A stretch of DNA of 64,000 bases from Gymnopilus junonius (taxonomy: Eukaryota; Basidiomycota; Agaricomycetes; Agaricales; Galerinaceae). How positions within the stretch are numbered: the first letter of the stretch is position 1; every line of letters begins with the position of its first letter. Shown here piece by piece: positions 11,152-21,446 of the stretch. The DNA is taken from assembly GCA_015501075.1 (NCBI GenBank), contig JADNYJ010000148.1:37061-101060 (forward strand), read 5' to 3'. A model generated the notes under the pieces. That model was not told where the DNA came from and searched no databases. It saw only the letters and a program-made list of their open reading frames with translations. A program made the translations under genes and the position numbers.

Positions 11152-11158
11152 TATAAGT
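11152..11158 (+). promoter_or_regulatory. TATA-like element, secreted copy 3
   Basis: TATAAGT lies 187 bases before the ATG of copy 3. It is followed by the same TTTTTTCACTCAGCTCC leader as copies 1 and 2 and by a likely 5'UTR intron (donor GTTAGT near 11220, acceptor CATTTAG near 11314). Confidence 0.45.
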
Positions 11159-11338
11159 ACTCCCCTCTCGCTCACTCTAAAGTTTTTTTCACTCAGCTCC
11201 GGTTCTTATACTGGATCAGGTTAGTATCCGAGGGTTTCTTTCCAAGGCCTCCCTCGTTCATCATCCTATTGTGTAACCCTCTCACTTACTCCACCCTTTT
11301 TTCCCGGTCATTTAGAAGCTACACCCATCTCGCCCATA

Positions 11339-11737
11339 ATGAAATTCATCATTGTCGCCATCACCACCGTTCTTCTCGCCTCCGCCCCTCTAGCGATGTC
11401 AGCCACAATCACCCTCTTCCCCCAAGCCAACTGCACCGGCACAGACATCGCGAGCTTCGAAGCGCCATCTGGCGAATGTCTCGTTTTCGGAGGCCACTCG
11501 ACGGTATCAGCCGCATATTCTGGTGTTCCCAATAAAGTCGAGTTCTTTATCACGAACGGGGGCTTAGAATTGTGCCCTGGTGGGGATGGATTCTCGTTTA
11601 GTGCTGGCTCGGGATGTGCGACTGCGCCTATTGGGTAAGTCTTTTCTCTTTGAGTGATATTTTATGTCGGGGTGGGACTTATGATGTTTGTGGGTGGGTG
11701 GGGTAGATTGGATTGGTGGAGCGTTGAGGTCTTTTGA
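11339..11737 (+). CDS. Small secreted protein, tandem family copy 3 (108 aa)
   Basis: Exons 11339-11634 and 11707-11737. A signal peptide (MKFIIVAITTVLLASAPLAM) is followed by TITLFPQANCTGTDIASFEA. Four cysteines are present (ANCT, GECL, ELCP, GCATAP), and the end is GLDWWSVEVF. This is the most diverged of the three copies but keeps SGVPN.VEFFI, GCATAP and the DW.SV.VF tail encoded by the 31-nt exon. The frame is intact. Together with copies 1 and 2 it suggests selection on secreted products rather than decay. Function unknown. Confidence 0.75.
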
Positions 11738-11889
11738 ATTTTGGGCACTTGGTCAGAGAGACGTCGACAGTGAAGTAAGGTCCAAGGGGGCTTACAGAGG
11801 AATGTCCATAGTAAGCTAGATTGAGGACACAGATTGGAATTTTGTATTTGTAATAACATGAGGATGGAAGGGAGCCCCAGTTGAGAGCC

Positions 11890-12271
11890 TTGTTTCCTTT
11901 AGACGTAGAGGCGTAGTGGAATTTCTGACGGAAGGAGCGAGAAATGAGAAAGGATGAAATTATCGGAGAGGGGCAATGTTTGGCTACGCCTTGGGCCGGA
12001 ATTGGCTCCGAAGTTGACGGCCTGAAAAGATTTGACCACCTCACCGTTCAACGTTTAGCATCTCCTTGTGATGTTTTGGCGGTACATGGGCGGGAATGGA
12101 AGGTAAGGTATTCACTCAAATATCAAGGTTCTATTCTTTATTCTGATACCCTCATAGTAATGATACCCATCCCAGGTCTTTGTTGATATGTGACACAAGA
12201 TCCGGATGCTTGTGAGGTTCCTCTGCGTTTTGCCTTAATTCATTCGTTCTGACGCTGCATTCTCAACTCAG
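11890..12271 (+). repeat. Downstream block of tandem unit, copy B
   Basis: This is the counterpart of 9760-10320 and shares its landmarks in the same order. It may contain exons of a gene upstream of 12272: for example, a stretch ending at GGAATGGAAG near 12101 is followed by a GTAAGGT donor, and CCCATCCCAG near 12175 could be an acceptor. The frame could not be joined with certainty. Confidence 0.5.
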
Positions 12272-12962
12272 GATCTTTATGATCGTTATTCTCCTGGTGC
12301 CATTCCTCTAGGCCATCCCCGCCTCCAGGCATCACATCTATCACCCTTGCTTCAAGTTGAACATGAACACACGACCCTTCATGCTTCCAGTACGTACTCG
12401 GAGCATCCGCCACTCCACGTTTTCTCGTTCTTACGGCTTCCATACACCGCAGGCCATGGTACTGCTCAAGATACCTCTTTCTGCTCGCTTCTTGACGATG
12501 ATATTAGATGATCGATGATGGTCGATGACACTGTTGGTGAGCAAGGCTGGAGGGGTCGGGTCATCGCTTTCTCTATCTGTGGTTCTCGCCGCCACGCGGC
12601 TTTGCTCGCGTCTGCAGGCTGTAAGACGCAACATGGAGGTATGCTAATCCTTTTTCCTCTGGTGGTACTCTTGAGGCTGGAGTCGAACTGAACGCGTTTG
12701 TGCTGTAGGTCTTCGGTACACCCTCGAGAGCCCGCCTCAGAGCTTCGGCTTCGACCTCCTCCCGCTGACCATCCTCGACCTCCTCCTCCTCAGCAGCAGC
12801 TCCATCATCACCGTCACCTTCACCTTCACATATTCGCGTCCGCCCCAATTTCCAAAGCTTCAACGTTGTCAACTTCAATGGCCGGTCGAGCCATCCGTGC
12901 GCGCGTGCGCACTTGCGACTCCTTCTCATCTTCCAGGCTCCGCTATGGCCCTTCATGAGTGA
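12272..12962 (+). pseudogene. Decayed candidate gene downstream of the tandem array
   Basis: After an acceptor (CTCAACTCAG) an open frame begins DLYDRYSPGAIPLGHPRL and runs to 12638, with one in-frame TGA at 12509-12511. A GTATGC donor at 12639 and TGCTGTAG acceptor ending at 12708 join it in phase to an exon beginning GLRYTLESPPQSFGFDLLPL that stops at 12962. A second frame in the last exon (HIRVRPNFQSFNVVNFNGR) also looks coding, so another intron or shift may exist. If the TGA is real, only a shorter product from the ATG at 12515 (125 aa) remains possible. No family recognised. The upstream part was probably duplicated with the secreted-protein unit. Confidence 0.4.
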
Positions 12963-13659
12963 ATGCAGATGCGGGGGATTGGTACGTAGGCGTGAGTGTT
13001 GTGGGTGTTGATGCCGAGGACGTTTTTTGAACGTAACCTGGCTATGTGGGGTAAAGAACATTGAGGGTGACGTTGTGCGCGGGGCTGGCGGTGGTGGTGG
13101 CAATGGGTGTGAGGGTGGATAATGTAAGTCGATTTCTTTCTTTCTGGGTTTATTTCATTTTACCTTTTCTTTCTTTTTACCTTCCTTCCTTCCTTTCACG
13201 TTATAATTTGACTCATTTTGATTCTTATTCTCTAGCACTTGGCCTTCAAATTCATCAACGCCTCACCCTGCTTGCCGATGTCCCATGCAACCTCCCGCTG
13301 TTATATCTCTGGTTTTTCTCTGCTTTCAGCGTAGCGTAAGGTCAGGGTTGTTGCATGGACGATTGGTAGCAAGGGGCGACATTTGAGAGTAAGAGTAGGT
13401 TACTAATACTGAGGGTAGTGTGCAGCTGGAGCCTGCTTCGTGAGTTGCTGATATATGTTCCAACGTTTTCTCGTCCTTTTCTTGAGAGGACGTTTCAGTA
13501 AATGTACATACGAAAGTGTTAATTTATACATTACATTCACGATATTTCTCTCAACGCAACTTTCAAAAGTAGTATGTATTCAACTCAAGCAATTACCGAG
13601 ATTTGATTTATCTACCTCCATATCCTACTTACTAACATTCACGCGTCTCCCATCAGATC
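12963..13659. other. Intergenic or 3' remnants
   Basis: A GTAAGT donor near 13124 and a TTCTCTAG acceptor near 13215 would join MRVTLCAGLAVVVAMG...VDN to HLAFKFINASPCLPMSHA, but no upstream exon can be linked securely. This may be the far end of the decayed gene at 12272. Otherwise nothing is seen. Confidence 0.3.
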
Positions 13660-14245
13660 CCCATCAGACGCGACCGGAACCACTCCTCGTCTTGCTCAGA
13701 TAATCCAGGAGTTTCGCCAGTAACTCTAAGATTTCCATGTGGCGACCCTTTATGATTGGAATCCAACCAATGTTCATTCTAATAATCCACTCCGCGTCCT
13801 CTAGCCTCCACCAATTTCTTGACAGTTGCAACAGTATACGGTGGATGCGAATCGGTAAAGTTCAAATTCAGATCCGTCAAAAAATCACACAATGCAAAGT
13901 GGGAGAACCCGTCCGAGTCGGGTTCAGTGCCCGCCCCCCTGGTGCTGATTCTGGACTTTTACAGCTAGAGCGTCCAAGACCGCATCAGAAAAAGTGGTGC
14001 AGTGGTCGATAAATAGATCTGTCCATATCTAGCCAGAAAGGAAGGATATCATATCAAAGTCCTCTTGGAGCTCAACCAAATGGAGCGTGCCACTGTCCTT
14101 GAACTTGATATCTACTTCGTTCAGCCCAGAACAGTGGGACTGTGTAGCTGGCGACCTGTGTAGCGTGTACTTCTTCGAATATGCGAGTAAGGATTTTAGA
14201 CGGGAACTGCGAGTCTGAAATAGGAATAGAGGTCATGTTAAGGGA
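13660..14245 (-). pseudogene. Truncated F-box pseudogene with internal deletion
   Basis: Read on the minus strand, 14118-14239 gives an F-box start (MTSIPISDSQFPSKILTRIF, then EEVHATQVASYT) closely matching the start of the intact gene at 4876-6858. The sequence then jumps to the C-terminal part: 13660-14110 is alignable at DNA level with 4890-5340, with shared landmarks such as ACAGTATACGGTGGATGCG/CTGAGCG and AGATCCGT. About 1.4 kb of the middle (acidic insert and most LRRs) is missing, and the C-terminal part is out of frame. This is a dead copy. The second alignment endpoint is approximate. Confidence 0.7.
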
Positions 14246-14290
14246 GAAATATACAGAGGCAGAGAGGCGAAATGAGGTTGGAAATGGCAC

Positions 14291-15252
14291 AGATTAATAG
14301 GAAGGGGGATTTCTATGGCGGGTGCTACATTGTCAGTTATTTTATTCCGACTTGCACTGATTCTAATGAAGCCAATTCTTCTCAGGCGCAAGACTCGAGG
14401 CTGACAATGGGGTATTGTATAAAGAAAACACAGGCGTGTAGGTAACTACGGAATCGAAGGAATGATGTTTAATGGATAATCTCAACCCCGAAGCCTTGTA
14501 ATTCGTTGCCTGACTATATAGAGTACATACTAGGGCTCCATAATGTGATATTGGAACAAAAAAAGTGCTCCTGCAACCAACGCCCTATATCAATCTTGAA
14601 TTCCTTTCAGTCGTGACTTGAATAATGCACTAGTATTATAACGTACTATGAACTTACACTGGCTGGGTGGTATCTACTCAGAAAGCGAATAGCGAAGGAA
14701 TATGGACGCCTTTCATACCCAATCTCATATGGACAATCTACTCCAATGAAATAACGACTCCTTCTCCTCTGAGGGTCACAGAAGCTTGAAAAACGAACAT
14801 TACCTTGCAAGACCCTTTTCAGGTCTTTTCCACACATAACCCAACCAACCCACACGCTGTAGCACCACTCCAAACGCCAAATGCTTAAACGGCTGCAAAT
14901 CCAAACAGCTAGCTAACAGACTCCATCCCCCATCGAAAGAAATGCTGAAAGAACTCGCTAGGAAAATAGGACGGAAAGATGAACTTGGGAATAAGATTCA
15001 TCATGATTCATGATGCCAACCGATTGAGAATTGAAATATAAGTTGAGCAACTGGAACTTTGGCGATCCATGAAAGGGGGGGGACTTGGTAAAAGTCATCG
15101 GCTGGAATGGAAAGAATGCAACCTTCTGAAAAATTTGCTTTGACAGTCAAGGAAGGACTTCAAGGCATGAAGATTGTTTTTAGGAGGGCGAGCAATTTTC
15201 ATCAGCCCAATTGGGTGGCTGTAGCGTATTAATTTAATATGCTCTAACTGCC
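14291..15252. other. Intergenic, no gene seen
   Basis: AT-rich and without a convincing frame. The 14646-14873 minus-strand frame has no start context or motif. Probably the 3' flank of the minus-strand chymotrypsin-fold gene. Confidence 0.4.
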
Positions 15253-17233
15253 CTAGGGGCGGACATCGAGGTGCGCGTTAGGAAATCCATTTTTCCGAAT
15301 ACGCCGGAGGAGCCACCAGAACGGCGTGGCATACGTCACGTCGGATCCCTCAGTCCTACCTCCACAACCCCCCGTAACCATCCCACCGATCCGACCACGA
15401 ATGTCAGCGACGACGGAGCCCGAATCGCCCGGTCCCGAAAAGGCCTCGGACTTGCTAGCGTAGTTGAGGATAGCCCACTCCATGGAGGTTTGGTGGATGG
15501 ACATGTCGTTGAAATAGTCGCGCACGATGGAGAAGGGGCCGTTGGCGCGCCCGAGGGTGGTGCCAGTGGCAGTACCGTTCTTGACGACTAATAAGCAGGG
15601 TGAGTCGGCCGAGTCAAGTGTGTCAGGAGCGTGCATTAGTGAGGGAGGGAGGGGGCCGGTGAGGGGAAGGAGGTGGTCGATGGGATACTTGAATTCCCAG
15701 TTGGTGGTTCCATGGGGGAAGCAATTGAACGGGAACTCGTCGGGCGTCAGTTCCTTTCCTAGATATTAATTATTTAAGAAAATAAATATTCAGGTGGATT
15801 TAGGAAGACGGGTCCTTTGGTCGGATTGGGTAGTTCAAAACGCACCGAGATCCAATTTATTACCCTGGAAACCGTCCCCAAGCTTAGCACGGTCAATCTG
15901 GAAGATTGCCCAATCCTCCGTGAAATGCTCGTCACCAGCACCGAGAGTGATGCCTGGTGAGCGGAGGACGTGGCCAAGCACACGATCATTGAGTTTTTTC
16001 CAATCTGTATCAACCTGCTTGAGCAACGCTGTGAGTGCCTCGATCGCGGTCTTGGCTTTGTCCAACAACGCCTGAGTCTCAATTCGAAATGCCGCAGCTT
16101 TTTGGATATCGGCCTGGTCGGTGCCCTTCTCCCTCTCCGAGAACATTTCAATCTGTTCAGTCCAGCACTCCATCGAGATGCCGTATCCTCTAATCCTAAC
16201 TTTGATGGAATAGACTAGGTCAGTGTAGGCTCTCTTGCCGAGTAGGAGGACGTCCTTGGAAGGCGCACGGGGGTGGCGAATGTAGTCGAAGTTGCCTTCC
16301 TTCGACCCTATAAGAACATGGCGGCACGAAAGCCCCAAGAGGGTGTCGCTGTCGCCACCTTCTGCGAGGTAGAGCGCCATCGTGCCCTGAGCGTTGGGCT
16401 TGGCCCTGGTGGAGATGCGCAGACCGAGGGCGGGAGTAAGCGGACCAATGACGTCAACGAGTGGGTCCAGATCTTCGACGGGTGGGAGAAGCTGGGGACC
16501 AGCCTCGCGTATGTAGAGGGATTCGCGAAAGTCAACGTCGACATCAGTGATCTCGTAGTCCTTGAGAAGGGCTAGGACATCTTGAGCCGCGTCGTGTGCA
16601 GCTGTAGGGGTAGTACTCTCGGGGAAGACGCCAATCCAGATAGTCACAGGACCGATGTTTTGTTTCTTAGCCTTGGGAGTCTGTTTCTCGTCTTCTTCTT
16701 CATCCTCGACGTCTTCCTCATCCGAGTCCGGTTCGTCAACTTCGACCTTCTTGAAACGAACGACATCTATGCTCGTAAAGCGGATCTAGAGATCCAGGTT
16801 GGCCAAATTCTAAGATATGATAGAGTGTTATAACTGACCGTGTGAGTGTCCATGATGGCGACAACCTTCCAGCCCACGTCGTCGTTCCAGACCTTCGCAA
16901 TTGGATGGTTGAAGACCTCGCGTAGCTCCTTCAAACGGCGCTGGGCCTCTGGTCCCCTGGGCGGAGACCACTGCTCCTTGCCCGTTCGGTATAGAAGTAT
17001 GGGCTCGGAATGCAAGCCTGCATAGTACGACTGAGCTTCCGCAAGAGAGATAGCGTGTGGATCAGAAGTGATGGAAGTAGTGCTGGACGCGACGTCGCAG
17101 GCAAAGCCCGGAGAGGAGTTGGTAGTCGTAGTGATGGTCGGGAAGAGAGTATCGTTCTCGTCGATAGATCTCTGAGTCTCCTCGTAGTCCCTTGCGGATT
17201 GAGTGTATCTTTCGATTTCTTCGACAGAAAGCA
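15253..17233 (-). CDS. Chymotrypsin-fold (trypsin-like) serine-protease-like protein
   Basis: Three exons join in phase: 16839-17233, 15864-16785 and 15253-15758 (introns of 53 and 105 nt), about 607 residues. The middle exon carries LGLSCRHVLIG (catalytic-type His) and EDWAIFQID (Asp). The last carries GPGDSGSVVAD at about 15410-15436, the nucleophile motif of the chymotrypsin fold, followed by GRIGGMVTGG. The N-terminal part (LLYRTGKEQWSPPRGPEA, then HTIRFTSIDVVRF) and an acidic linker (DSDEEDVEDEEEDEK) are typical of a large uncharacterised agaricomycete group. There is no signal peptide, so it is likely intracellular. No ATG precedes the first coding exon in frame; a TTTAG acceptor sits just before it, so a further 5' exon must supply the start. 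Protease activity is plausible but unproven. Confidence 0.7.
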
Positions 17234-17239
17234 CTAAAT

Positions 17240-18303
17240 AAAAAAGACGGAAAATGAGATAGAGATGGTCAGCACGGATATAATCATATAGAAACTGAAG
17301 GACAGACTACCGTTTGAGTCTGAAGATCAAAAGAAAAGCGAGCTGATTGTGTCGTGTGGATAGACAGTGGGAGCCGCACAGCCACCAATTTCTTTCTGTA
17401 CGATAAGATAAGATCTATGACTCCCTCTCCTAATCTCATCCATGTTTCTACCCTCTTCGTAGTCTCTTAGCTATTCTACACTAGCGCCAACGGTCTCAAG
17501 CCCTGACATATGTCGCCAGCGGTCGCCAACTTAACAAGCATGCAGGTAACTGAGGGCGTGTAAGTCCTGTTCTTTAACTTGTAATACGACAGGTTGACCT
17601 CCATAGCACACTTGACTAGTCATCTAGGACAGCTTTTCATGCTTGACTGCATGATGACATTGTTCATCTACCGTAATGTTCCAAACCCGTCATTGCCTCA
17701 AGAATAAAGTTATCATGAGCACAAGGAGCAGGTTTCTCCATGACTTAGGTACCCCCGGTCTGCGAGCGTAGTTGAGCGGATGGATCCTGCAGCCTGAAAT
17801 GGGTATGTTTTCTAGAATGAGTTGATTTGAACAGAAGACGATGATCATAGCAAGTTGGGCAATGATCAGTGCGATTTCATACACAGAGGCCAGACTAGAT
17901 AAACCAGGTATGCCCCTAGCAGTGCGCAATGAGTGTAATATAAAAGCAGGCATTCACAGCCTCTCGAATAAGGACTTTCTTATAACTGCGAAGGGTTTGA
18001 TAACGTAAATAAAAATCATAAAATGAGTGCGTAGCTCAAGGACCAGGGCCTGTACTACTTATGTCTATACGGTACTGAGTTAAATCTCATTTCTTAGTTT
18101 TGAACTTTTTCGGTTTAATAATGGATAGTACCAGGCAATAGAACGTCAATGATAACATACACACATATTCTACTCTACGTACCATACTATATAACCGTCG
18201 TGAATTGGCAAGTGTAAAATCAAACTCTTAAAATATGAGTAGAGCATTCGAGCTCAGACTTTGGATTCAAAGGGCTCTTTGGCACCTGCATCAGCATCTG
18301 CAT
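17240..18303. other. Upstream flank with a possible hydrophobic ORF
   Basis: Must contain the 5' exon of the chymotrypsin-fold gene (an ATG near 17443 on the minus strand is one option). A minus-strand frame at 17690-17953 encodes a hydrophobic stretch (YEIALIIAQLAMIIVFCSN) that might be one exon of a membrane protein, but no partner exons were found. Confidence 0.35.
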
Positions 18304-19056
18304 TTAAACCTCCTCCTCCTCCTCCTCCTTCACCACCACCATCCCATCTTTCGCCTTCCCTGCCTTCGCCTTCTCTTCCTTCTCCTCCTCTGAGTTTTCC
18401 TCTTCTTCTTCCTTCTCCACTGAACTCTCCTCTTCCTCCTCTTGCAGCGCAACGTACCGCTCCGGACAGCCGAATCTCGATGTACTCGTATGTGCAGGGT
18501 GAGAGTGGGCTTGAACGGCAGGTGGAGCGTGGACGGTGAATGAAGATGAAGAGGTGCGGATAGAGAGTAAGGAGATGGGTGTGTGGGATGGGGGGATGGG
18601 GGGTTTGGTGGGGTTTGGTGAAGTTGGGTTTTGGTTTTGATGTAAGTGGGGATTGTCGTCTTTGTGTTTGGGGATTTTTACTTCTGTGTGGTTATATTTG
18701 TCTTCATCTTCATTTTTATATTCATCTTCGTCTTCGTCTTCAGCGCCATTTTCATCTACCTTGTCTTCCTCATCCATTGTGTCTTCTTCATCACCTTCGT
18801 CCTCATCCCTATCGTCCTCATCCCTATCATCCTCATCCTCATCCTCATCCTCATCCTCATCGTCCACGACCTCAGTATTTTCATCGAACGACGCGTCTTC
18901 ATCATAATCTACGTGTACTTCATGTTCGGAATTGGCGCGGGTGCGATCAGCTGGTGATAGTATGCCTAAGGCAGAAGAGGGTGGGAAGACAGGCAGTTCC
19001 GAATCACCGCTGTCAAAGTCGCCGTAGGGCGTCAAGCGGGTGGAGTATAGAAGCAT
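18304..19056 (-). CDS. Acidic low-complexity hypothetical protein (250 aa)
   Basis: A single frame from the ATG at 19056 to TAA at 18304-18306. The N-terminus (MLLYSTRLTPYGDFDSGDSE) is of ordinary composition. A long Asp/Glu tract then follows (about residues 50-120, DEDEDEDEDDRDEDDRDEDE type), a Pro/His/Ser-rich middle (PPIPPSHTPISLLSIRTSSS) and a Glu/Lys-rich end (EEEEESSVEKEEEEENSEEE). The nucleotide sequence is imperfect CTCATC and CTC repeats, so part of the openness comes from low complexity. The ordered N-terminus and the in-frame start favour a real, mostly disordered protein. No known domain. Confidence 0.45.
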   Translation of the reverse strand: MLLYSTRLTPYGDFDSGDSELPVFPPSSALGILSPADRTRANSEHEVHVDYDEDASFDENTEVVDDEDEDEDEDEDDRDEDDRDEDEGDEEDTMDEEDKVDENGAEDEDEDEYKNEDEDKYNHTEVKIPKHKDDNPHLHQNQNPTSPNPTKPPIPPSHTPISLLSIRTSSSSFTVHAPPAVQAHSHPAHTSTSRFGCPERYVALQEEEEESSVEKEEEEENSEEEKEEKAKAGKAKDGMVVVKEEEEEEV

Positions 19057-19611
19057 CTGAATCGTAAGAGGTAAGAGGCAAGAGTGAGAGTGAGAGTGAG
19101 AGTGAAAATAAGAATAAGAGTGGGTGGCCTCCGAGGGAGGGTGAAGGAAACCGCAAGATTTAAACGGGCCCTTTTATACTCAATACGAGACGAGATTTAC
19201 ATAGGATTGAAGAAACGCGTATGCCAGCAGCCATTGTGTGGAATGAATATATGGACGGGTGGCATGGCCACTGAATCGGGGGGGTCATGTTCGTCATCCT
19301 ATTCATTGTACCCTGTTTACGAATTACCCCGATATCTAGCATGCAGCCCTTTGTTCACTTGGGACGTGGAGTCTGTAGTAGGCGGTGGGTAGAGTTGCTT
19401 GAAATAGAAAACAATGAAATGGACGGAAAAGGATTGGAATGGGGCTCGTTCTTTGTAAGCGGTAGCTAAGCGAACTTGAACTCTGCGGGTGGCAAGCAAC
19501 TTGAATATGACTCGTCTTGTAAGTGACCGGAATGCGGGAACTCTATTAATGGTCTTTAAGTTTTGGTGAAAAATAGTCAACGTAGTTACATTTTCACTGC
19601 CGCACAGAGTA
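19057..19611. other. Intergenic with GAGAGT microsatellite
   Basis: A GAGAGT-type microsatellite lies at about 19081-19110, just upstream of the acidic protein start. No coding region seen. Confidence 0.45.
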
Positions 19612-21445
19612 AAAGGGCTTTCTGAGAGTTCTTAGAGTCAAAGATGAAGGACGGTCAAGTCGTTCTGGATTCAGAACACTCGTCAGCCGATACCTGCCGA
19701 AGAAGCTTTCGCCATACACAGCCAAATACGAGCTCAACGCCATTGGCAGCGACCACGATGCTGCGCGCCTTGCCCCTGCTCACATTCACACCGAGGCTCA
19801 CGCCATCCCTCGTCCTCCTTTCTCTTGATCTTGGACCCCTCGAGGCCGTTCCCCTCAACTTCATCGATGCCGCGGCATTTCACGACTTCAGATGTTGTCG
19901 CCCATCTCGGGACGCCATAGTCGCATTTAGGAGCTAAGAAGAGAAAAAGGCGCGTGCTGACCGGCGGCCTTTCCCTAGCGCTCCACCTATTGATGGCTGA
20001 CGCGGTATCATTCATTTTTCAACTTATAGGCATGCCCAGCGTGTCTGACCCTCGCCAGTCGCCACCCCCGATAAGTGCCTCCCGCCCGAATCTGGGGCAA
20101 GGTACACGCCCGAGAGTCCTCTCCCTCGGTGTCTGAATCTCGAGCTGAGGATGTTGAGCGACCTTGGAGGACGGATGGGCATGGGGAATTGGGATGAGGA
20201 CGTGGAGGAAGACCGACTGACTCAGGGAGAGCCGTATACTGACTGCCAGTGCCACTGGTGCTGTTGCTGTTGCTGCAGCCCCTGTGGAGAGTTTGTCGGT
20301 GTCGAAGGAAGCAGCCCTTCCACCAACCTCTCCTCCTGCCTATCGAAACTCTCCTGGCCTAGGAGGAGGATTCGGAGATTTCAGGACGTACCATCTAATA
20401 CCACTGTCGCACCTGTCTCTGTCTCTATCCCTGCCTCTGCTTCTGCCTCTGTAGCTCCCCTTCCCCTTCCACCGGCTCCACATCGTCAACGTCCGATCGC
20501 AGTCCCACGAACCACAACCCAGACTCAAACTCTTGTTCCATCGATCTCGACCTCAAAAGCAACCAACGATATCGACAAGCCCCTCCCTAAACGAATCCCG
20601 AAACCGACGGATAAAATGAAAGCTATAAGTTTATCCATGTCCATGCCCGCGTCCGCCTCTACCTCCCGTCGCCCAATTCTCATTCCTATTCCAACTCCAA
20701 CTCTACTTCCAAATATGATTCAATCTCTGCACCACCTCCTAACATCCCCGATATCACTTCCAATCTCAACTCCATCGCTAGTGTGCTCAAGAAGACCGTC
20801 CGCCTGGGAAGAGATCAGCTGAAGATGATACCGAAACGGGACCTGATGCTAGCGCTGGTGCTGGTGCACGTGAAGCTGATGATGAGCTCGTCGTCGTCGT
20901 CAGCACGAAGAAGCCTAGGATGTCGGGATTCCCGTCCGTAATCAAGTCTCGCGCCGAGATGCGCTCCCGCCGTGGGCGTGGGCGTGGTGGTCGTAGTCGC
21001 GGTCGCAGTCGCAGTCGAGGTCGTAGTTGGGGTTCATTAACGACTTCAAGTCCAAAGGTATGTTTTTATTTCCATATCAGGGAGACGTTCAGCTCATTGA
21101 TTATGTAATATTTTTATTTTTATTTCGTTTTCTCTTTTCATTTTTCTTTTCTTTTCCTTTTCTTTTCCTTTTTTATGTTACACAGGTTCAGACGACAGCT
21201 TCGACAGCTGCTTCCCCCCCTGTGCCCCGGCTTTCCGCAGCTCAGTCGGTTGTAGGAGACGCTGGCTGTTTTGGAGCGTGAGAGAGCTTGGGGAGTATGT
21301 GCAGAAGGAGAGGGCCAGTAGTATCAACGTTAGTGCCAATATCACCATTGACGCCAGTCATCCGGATGTTGGATCGGGCACTGCGGCGGCCCAGCTCAGC
21401 GTACCTGCGGTCGAGGATACGTTTTTGATTTGGATTCCTCTGTAA
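19612..21445 (+). other. Candidate intron-containing gene, frame unresolved
   Basis: Several coding-like segments lie on the plus strand in different frames. 19613-19831 reads FLRVLRVKDEGRSSRSGFR then LPKKLSPYTAKYELNAIGSD, with no ATG. 20400-20820 encodes a Ser/Pro-rich stretch (KATNDIDKPLPKRIPKPTDK). 20777-21057 encodes PPGKRSAEDDTETGPDAS and then an Arg/Gly/Ser-rich run. The last exon, 21186-21445, reads SDDSFDSCFPPCAPAFRSSV and ends VEDTFLIWIPL. A GTATGT donor at 21058 and CACAG acceptor ending at 21185 would join INDFKSK to GSDDSF in phase, but that frame has a TAG just upstream. Either small introns were missed or the gene is broken. No family recognised. Confidence 0.35.
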
Positions 21446-21446
21446 G

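Noticed and set aside
12573..13103. Minus-strand 176-codon frame with a Glu-rich stretch
   Set aside because: Overlaps plus-strand exons with better splice support. The Glu run is antisense to CTC repeats.
18579..19067. Several plus-strand His/Ser/Ile-rich frames
   Set aside because: Repeat-driven antisense shadows of the acidic protein; no start context.
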